In this document: in pieces, positions 41,857 through 46,068 of the stretch
Position numbering within the stretch: position 1 is the first letter of the stretch
How the letters are laid out: every line of letters starts with the position of its first letter
The notes under the pieces: generated by a model
The model's database searches: none
The model's input: only the letters and a program-made list of their open reading frames with translations
Told to the model about the DNA's origin: nothing
Translations under genes and position numbers: made by a program
NCBI GenBank assembly: GCA_029977605.1
Contig: JAPOKN010000004.1
Coordinates: 1-46,068, forward strand
Length of the DNA: 46,068 nt
From: Methanobacteriota archaeon
Lineage (GTDB): Archaea > Thermoplasmatota > Poseidoniia > MGIII > CG-Epi1
Reading direction: 5' to 3'

Positions 41857-42303
41857 ATGACACTATTAGGATTCGGTGACGACAATTTAGTATTTTTTGA
41901 CTTTGAATTTAGTTATGTTAGTATAATCGGCGCGAGTATTTCGGTTTTTCTTGGTATTGTGATGACACAATCTGGTTTTGACAAGATATTTAATTGGGAA
42001 GGCGAATTAGATTTCATTACAGGTAAGTTTGCTAACACTCCCCTAGCTAATTTTTCTACATTTGGTTTAATTCAAGTTACAATATTTGAAATATTATCAG
42101 GCCTTTTGTCATTATTTGGGTCGCTTATGGCCTTATTTTACAATGATTATTCCTATGCAATAATGGGTTTAATTTTAGCAGCAAGTTCTTTAGCTATTCT
42201 AATGTTAGGTCAAAGAATCTCAAAAGACTATGAAGGAGCAGCAGTGTTAGTTCCTTACTATATTTTAACAATGTTTGGTCTATTTATCTACACTCAGTTT
42301 TAG
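41857..42303 (+). CDS. DoxX-like membrane protein
   Basis: This 148-aa protein has four predicted membrane helices. The layout, with GFDKIFNWEGELDFITGKFANTPLANF between helices 1 and 2 and a long helix pair after it, resembles DoxX-family proteins, which accompany respiratory or thiol-redox complexes. A frame-open TTG at 41839 exists, but the ATG at 41857 lies about 22-27 nt after a CATATAC box and is preferred. The stop overlaps the coxD stop on the other strand. Family assignment is moderate and the function is not known. Confidence 0.68.
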   Translation: MTLLGFGDDNLVFFDFEFSYVSIIGASISVFLGIVMTQSGFDKIFNWEGELDFITGKFANTPLANFSTFGLIQVTIFEILSGLLSLFGSLMALFYNDYSYAIMGLILAASSLAILMLGQRISKDYEGAAVLVPYYILTMFGLFIYTQF

Positions 42304-42683
42304 AAACCACAAATAGTAGCCAAATCATCTACAGCACCAGGAGTTGTTAGCCCTACAGCTAAGAATAATACGGCTAAGAAAAACAGAGGTACAGATGCAG
42401 TCTGATAAACTAATGGAGGATCCCATGTCATGTGCATAAAGAATGAGCAAATATACCAGCATTTGATAAGTGCTATACCGAATAGAATTAGCATATTCAA
42501 TGCAAACGAATCAAATTCTTGAACAATTGCCAATACTTCTAGAATTGTCCAAAAAACTAGCCACGCAAATATTTTGATGAATCCATCTACAGGATCATCA
42601 GTATGCCCAAAAGTCACCCAGTCTGGGAAAGAATGGTCATGGTGTTCATCGTGGCTGTTTTCAGTTTTTGTTTCTTCACTCAT
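42300..42683 (-). CDS. coxD: Cytochrome c oxidase subunit IV (CoxD-like)
   Basis: This 127-aa small subunit of the haem-copper oxidase has a His/Asp-rich N-terminal tail (HDEHHDHSF) and three membrane helices, starting at about 36, 62 and 97. The central segment LIKCWYICSFFMHMTWD matches prokaryotic subunit IV. It is the last gene of coxB-coxA-coxC-coxD. The start lies 8 nt after the coxC stop, with a GAGG ribosome-binding element overlapping that stop. It probably stabilises the CoxA-CoxB interface. Confidence 0.9.
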   Translation of the reverse strand: MSEETKTENSHDEHHDHSFPDWVTFGHTDDPVDGFIKIFAWLVFWTILEVLAIVQEFDSFALNMLILFGIALIKCWYICSFFMHMTWDPPLVYQTASVPLFFLAVLFLAVGLTTPGAVDDLATICGF

Positions 42684-42691
42684 TTTTTACC

Positions 42692-43636
42692 TCAATATAA
42701 ATAGAAAAATGGAAATACAAATACCCAAACCAAATCAACGTAGTGCCAGTATAGTCCAAATAGCTCAATAGTTTCATGGTTTTCTTCATTATATCCATCT
42801 TTGTTTGATTTTGCAATCAAGTATCCTAATGCAATTAGCCCAATGAAGACGTGAGCACCATGCATGCCTGTAGTAATGTAAAAAGTACTGCCTTCAATAC
42901 TAGTATCAAGCCAAAAACCATTTGCGTATTTTGGAGCAATACAATGGTCTGCGATGCTTTGTCCTGCTAAAACGTCACAACCGTTATGAGATTCGTCCCA
43001 GAAATTATAATGTCTCATTTCATTCCATTCCCACAACTTTAGAGCTAAGAACATAGCTCCTAGGACAAAGGTAACAGCCAAATATCTAGTAACTGCTTTT
43101 GGGTTATTGTTCTTAGCAGCATACAATGCTAACACAACAGTCAAACTGCTTAAAAGAAGTGCAAATGTATTAATCACTCCAAATATTAAGTGACTTCTGA
43201 TAACATCAGCAGCAGGTACCCAGCAATCTTCAAAGTATAATCCACAATCAATGTCTGGAGAATAGTCTGGCATTGACGCTCTGTATCTCAAATATGCACT
43301 TAATAATGTACTGAAAACCATGACTTCAGTTAATAGGAAAATCCACATTCCAAATTTTCGAGTTGAAATTGTATCCCAGAATTTATGATAAGTTTCTATG
43401 TGTTCATCTTCTTCACCTTCTAGATCCCAATAATCTTGAACCCACATGAAGAATGCTGTAAAAATTCCAATAAGTCCTATGATGAATACAAACCAGTAAC
43501 CCGTATCTCCTGTTTTATCTTCACCGCCAGCAGTGGCCATGACTAACCCAATAAACATAATTGCAGTTGCAACACAGAATAAGAAAGGCGCAGGAGTTTC
43601 TATGTGAGCATGATGCTCATCATGTTCATCACTCAT
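42692..43636 (-). CDS. coxC: Cytochrome c oxidase subunit III
   Basis: This 314-aa subunit III has seven membrane helices. Typical segments are FGMWIFLLTEVMVFSTLLSAYLRYR, FITTGMHGAHVFIGLIALGY (here YITTGMHGAHVFIG) and the C-terminal HYVDLVWVFVFP. Subunit III supports proton uptake and oxygen access. The frame opens at an ATG at 43660, but the ATG at 43636 has GAGGAGG 10 nt upstream and overlaps the coxA stop by 8 nt, so I prefer it. A His-rich start (DEHDEHHAH) and an extra loop of about 60 residues between helices 2 and 3 are slightly unusual. Confidence 0.95.
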   Translation of the reverse strand: MSDEHDEHHAHIETPAPFLFCVATAIMFIGLVMATAGGEDKTGDTGYWFVFIIGLIGIFTAFFMWVQDYWDLEGEEDEHIETYHKFWDTISTRKFGMWIFLLTEVMVFSTLLSAYLRYRASMPDYSPDIDCGLYFEDCWVPAADVIRSHLIFGVINTFALLLSSLTVVLALYAAKNNNPKAVTRYLAVTFVLGAMFLALKLWEWNEMRHYNFWDESHNGCDVLAGQSIADHCIAPKYANGFWLDTSIEGSTFYITTGMHGAHVFIGLIALGYLIAKSNKDGYNEENHETIELFGLYWHYVDLVWVFVFPFFYLY

Positions 43637-45950
43637 TTTTTTTAGCCTCCTCTTCGGCATCTAGCAATGTAGGAATTTCGATGAAACTATTTTCTGGCGG
43701 TGGAGATGATGTAGCCCATTCTAATGACCATCCATTCCACGGATTGTCTCCAGCTTCTTTACCATTCCTGTAAGAGTAAAATACGTTATAAACAAAAATT
43801 AGTTGTACTAAGCCGAATAGTATTGCGAAAATACTAATGAATTGGTTTAATTCTGTTAACGATGCGTCATAGGTAGCATATCTTCTTGGCATTCCAGAAA
43901 TTCCTACATTGTGCATCGGATAAAATGCAGCGTTAAAAGTGATGAATGTTGTTGCAAAATGTATAATTCCTAATCTTTCATCCATCATCTTTCCAGTCAT
44001 TTTAGGATACCAATAGTAAACTCCAGCTATGAAAGAAAACATAGTTCCCCCAATCAAGACATAATGGAAGTGTGCTACAACGAAATAAGTGTCGTGGAAA
44101 GCAATATCTAATGGAATAGAAGCCAAAATAATGCCAGTAATTCCTCCAATTGTGAAAGTAATAATAGTACCTAATGAAAACATCATTGGTGTGTTTAGAA
44201 CTACAGATCCACCAGTCATAGTAGCAAGCCAATTGAATATTTTAATTCCAGTAGGTACTGCAACTAACATTGTTGTTAGCATTACAATGAAACGGAATAA
44301 TGGATCAGCACCTGTAGTAAACATGTGGTGACCGTATACTACGAACGAAATTATTCCTATTGTAGCCATTGCATATACCATAGAAGTGTATCCAAAAATT
44401 GGTCTTCTTGAAAATGTAGATATTATTTCAGATAAAACGCCAAAGGCAGGTAAAATAACAATGTAAACTTCCGGATGTCCAAAGTACCAGAATAAGTGCT
44501 GCCACAATATAGGGTCAGAATCTGGACCTGAAAAGTATAAACTTCCAAAAGTACGATCTGCCATCAGTAAAATTAAAGCAACAGTGAATACAGGAATAGA
44601 TAGCAGAAGTAAGAATACAGTTACAAGGATAGACCAAGCGAATAGGGGCATTTTCATTAGAGAAACTCCTGGAGCACGCATTCTCAGCATAGTTACTAGG
44701 AAATTAACTGCTGTAAGTGTTGAAGAAGCTCCCAACATTAGTTGCCCAGCAACCCAGAAATCCGTTCCAGGCCTTGTAGCGGATGCGCCAGAAGAATAAG
44801 GTGCATATCCAGTCCAGCCAACGTCTCCAGCACCTCCAGTGAAATATCCCATGTACAATACAATACCGCCAGTAGGAAGGAGCCAATAACCAAATGAATT
44901 TAGTCTTGGGAATGCTAAATCTCTTGCACCAATTTGAAGAGGAATTAAGTAATTTGCAAAGCCAAAAATGATAGGCATGGCAGCCATGAAAATCATGGTT
45001 GTTCCATGCATTGTAAAGGTAGAGTTATACTCTTGGTATGTTAAGAAATCACCATCCACTCGAGGTTCATATAATTGCCATCTAATCAATAAACCTAAAA
45101 TTCCCCCAATGAAGAACCAGGCAAATCCAGTGACAATGTAAAGCGTTCCAATATATTTGTGATCAGTAGTCGTGAGCCATGGATAAATCCATTTCCAGTA
45201 GCTCTTCATTACCTCTTCGAATGATTCGTCTTGATCGACCATTCTATATCCAACTACTACAACAGCTAAAGTAATGAAAACAATTCCAAATCCGTATACT
45301 ACTTTCTTAGGTCCAGATAATTCGCCATGAGCTCCACCATCTGTAATTTGAGCATTTTTACCAGCAAGAAGGAAGGTTCCTGAATTCCAATAGTCTCCAC
45401 TATTTCCCATACCTCCACTATCTTCGTAAGCATTTCCGTTAACAGAATTTCCGTAAACCATGAATTCTGCAACTACAGAATCGCTATCTGGAGCTGTCCA
45501 ATTGAAACTCCATTCTCTTAAGTTATTTCCATCTCCACTCTGCCCCTCTTCTCCCCCAGTGTGAGTTAGGTAACTACTATCTTCAGGTTTCCATACGTTA
45601 TCATCAATAGGAGTTAAAGTTCCAGTGGAAACTTTCAGCATAAAACCTCCCATATTGGGTCCATTTTCCATTGGTGCAATATCATTTGGTCCGCCGGAAA
45701 TGTTGAGAATTAATGTGTAAGTTTCACCTGCTGTAAAATTAGAAGGTATTGTTAAATTTAGAATAACAGCCGAATTTGGATTATTCATATTTCCGTCGCC
45801 TATATTGTGACAGCTACAGCCATTTGCTTCGACTAATGTGCTTATACTTGGATCAATTCCTCCTGGATTTGTTTCTCCAGTTGGAACTGCAGTTACAGCA
45901 AAAATGATGCTTAATAGTATTCCTAGCCCTATTGCTTTACTTCTAAGCAT
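43629..45950 (-). CDS. coxA: Cytochrome c oxidase subunit I with N-terminal exported CxCH/Reeler-like extension
   Basis: This 773-aa protein holds the catalytic core of an A1-type haem-copper oxidase, which reduces O2 and pumps protons. The canonical part begins at about residue 258 (LTTTDHKYIG). It has the haem ligand in TMHGTTMIF, HPEVYIVILP with the CuB His, Tyr and the A1-type Glu, GHHMFTTG for CuB, and HDTYFVVAHFHYVL for both haems. Preceding it are a signal-like helix (1-20), a C-S-C-H motif (C45, C47, H48), a beta-rich Reeler/choice-of-anchor-like domain (about 60-200) and an extra helix (about 217-236). This roughly 250-residue extension is unusual for CoxA and sits outside the membrane. 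The start overlaps the coxB stop by 8 nt (ATGCTTAG). Confidence 0.94.
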   Translation of the reverse strand: MLRSKAIGLGILLSIIFAVTAVPTGETNPGGIDPSISTLVEANGCSCHNIGDGNMNNPNSAVILNLTIPSNFTAGETYTLILNISGGPNDIAPMENGPNMGGFMLKVSTGTLTPIDDNVWKPEDSSYLTHTGGEEGQSGDGNNLREWSFNWTAPDSDSVVAEFMVYGNSVNGNAYEDSGGMGNSGDYWNSGTFLLAGKNAQITDGGAHGELSGPKKVVYGFGIVFITLAVVVVGYRMVDQDESFEEVMKSYWKWIYPWLTTTDHKYIGTLYIVTGFAWFFIGGILGLLIRWQLYEPRVDGDFLTYQEYNSTFTMHGTTMIFMAAMPIIFGFANYLIPLQIGARDLAFPRLNSFGYWLLPTGGIVLYMGYFTGGAGDVGWTGYAPYSSGASATRPGTDFWVAGQLMLGASSTLTAVNFLVTMLRMRAPGVSLMKMPLFAWSILVTVFLLLLSIPVFTVALILLMADRTFGSLYFSGPDSDPILWQHLFWYFGHPEVYIVILPAFGVLSEIISTFSRRPIFGYTSMVYAMATIGIISFVVYGHHMFTTGADPLFRFIVMLTTMLVAVPTGIKIFNWLATMTGGSVVLNTPMMFSLGTIITFTIGGITGIILASIPLDIAFHDTYFVVAHFHYVLIGGTMFSFIAGVYYWYPKMTGKMMDERLGIIHFATTFITFNAAFYPMHNVGISGMPRRYATYDASLTELNQFISIFAILFGLVQLIFVYNVFYSYRNGKEAGDNPWNGWSLEWATSSPPPENSFIEIPTLLDAEEEAKKNE

Positions 45951-46068
45951 TGTTTACCTCAGTTACATATATTTCAGCTAACATTTGAGAGTGGCTATTT
46001 CCACAGTATTCAGTACAGTAAATCCTGTAAGGTTCATCTCTTGCCGATACCATACTGGTGTCAACCCA
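45943..46068 (-). CDS. coxB: Cytochrome c oxidase subunit II (CoxB), C-terminal part only
   Basis: Only the last 41 codons are in the window; the gene continues past the edge. They encode the end of the CuA domain, with all ligands of this segment present: C-x3-C-x3-H-x2-M in YCTEYCGNSHSQM. Subunit II accepts electrons from a cytochrome or cupredoxin and passes them to CoxA. It is the first visible gene of the cox operon and overlaps coxA by 8 nt. The Sco-type protein at 40341 is the likely copper donor. Confidence 0.94.
   Translation of the reverse strand, partial: WVDTSMVSARDEPYRIYCTEYCGNSHSQMLAEIYVTEVNNA

Noticed and set aside
45811..45826. C-S-C-H near the CoxA N terminus as a standard cytochrome c haem site
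   Set aside because: The canonical haem c motif is C-x2-C-H; here only one residue separates the cysteines. It is reported as a possible metal or haem site, not as cytochrome c.

Overview
This window is archaeal. It encodes a TATA-binding protein, aIF5A with its hypusination lysine, an archaeosortase, and CDP-alcohol enzymes of archaeal lipid synthesis, and many genes have TTTAWATA-type boxes about 25-30 nt before the start codon. The AT-rich sequence, very large exported beta-rich proteins, bacterial-type ThyA/DHFR and A1-type haem-copper oxidase suggest a marine planktonic euryarchaeon of the Marine Group II/III type (Poseidoniia). That placement is inference from gene content, not a phylogeny. 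Genes are tightly packed. No gap exceeds 300 bp, and I saw no insertion sequence, phage, CRISPR array or rRNA.

Layout. 1-5000: tRNA-Arg(TCT); a serine racemase/threonine dehydratase-like PLP enzyme; a TBP / 57-aa protein / aIF5A / agmatinase operon; AlkA; tRNA-Leu(CAA); a thioredoxin-like [2Fe-2S] ferredoxin; PdxT. 5000-12150: a 2374-aa surface protein with repeated jelly-roll domains, an inserted propeller-like region and an amicyanin-like copper domain. 12200-19400: rhomboid protease, NhaD-type antiporter, PurL/PurS, a PgpA-type phosphatase overlapping a CDP-alcohol phosphotransferase, and divergent PurC. 19450-23560: coiled-coil protein, sugar nucleotidyltransferase, an archaeosortase fused to a phosphatidylserine-decarboxylase-type domain, and archaetidylserine synthase. 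23554-30156: a 2200-aa surface protein converging on that cluster. 30200-39120: DHFR and ThyA, a 42-codon ORF, a pterin-dehydratase-like protein, an MscS channel, an S15/CocE-type hydrolase, a membrane protein, an exported cyclophilin, an IscA-type protein, two small proteins and phenylalanine hydroxylase. 39230-46068: VKOR, a membrane thioredoxin, a chimeric Sco/thioredoxin lipoprotein and a DoxX-like protein, facing a coxB-coxA-coxC-coxD operon.

How the genes fit together. The most interesting system is protein sorting coupled to lipid head groups. The archaeosortase and the lipid decarboxylase are one polypeptide, and the serine-lipid synthase follows 3 nt later. Three exported proteins in the window (both giants and the cyclophilin) end in the same kind of tail: a P-S motif, a hydrophobic stretch and an Arg-Arg end, which are plausible substrates. 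A second theme is respiratory copper and thiol chemistry: VKOR, two related thioredoxin domains and Sco sit beside the oxidase whose CuA and CuB sites they could help assemble. CoxA itself carries an unusual N-terminal exported domain. A third theme is pterin/folate metabolism (ThyA, DHFR, a PCD-like protein, phenylalanine hydroxylase).
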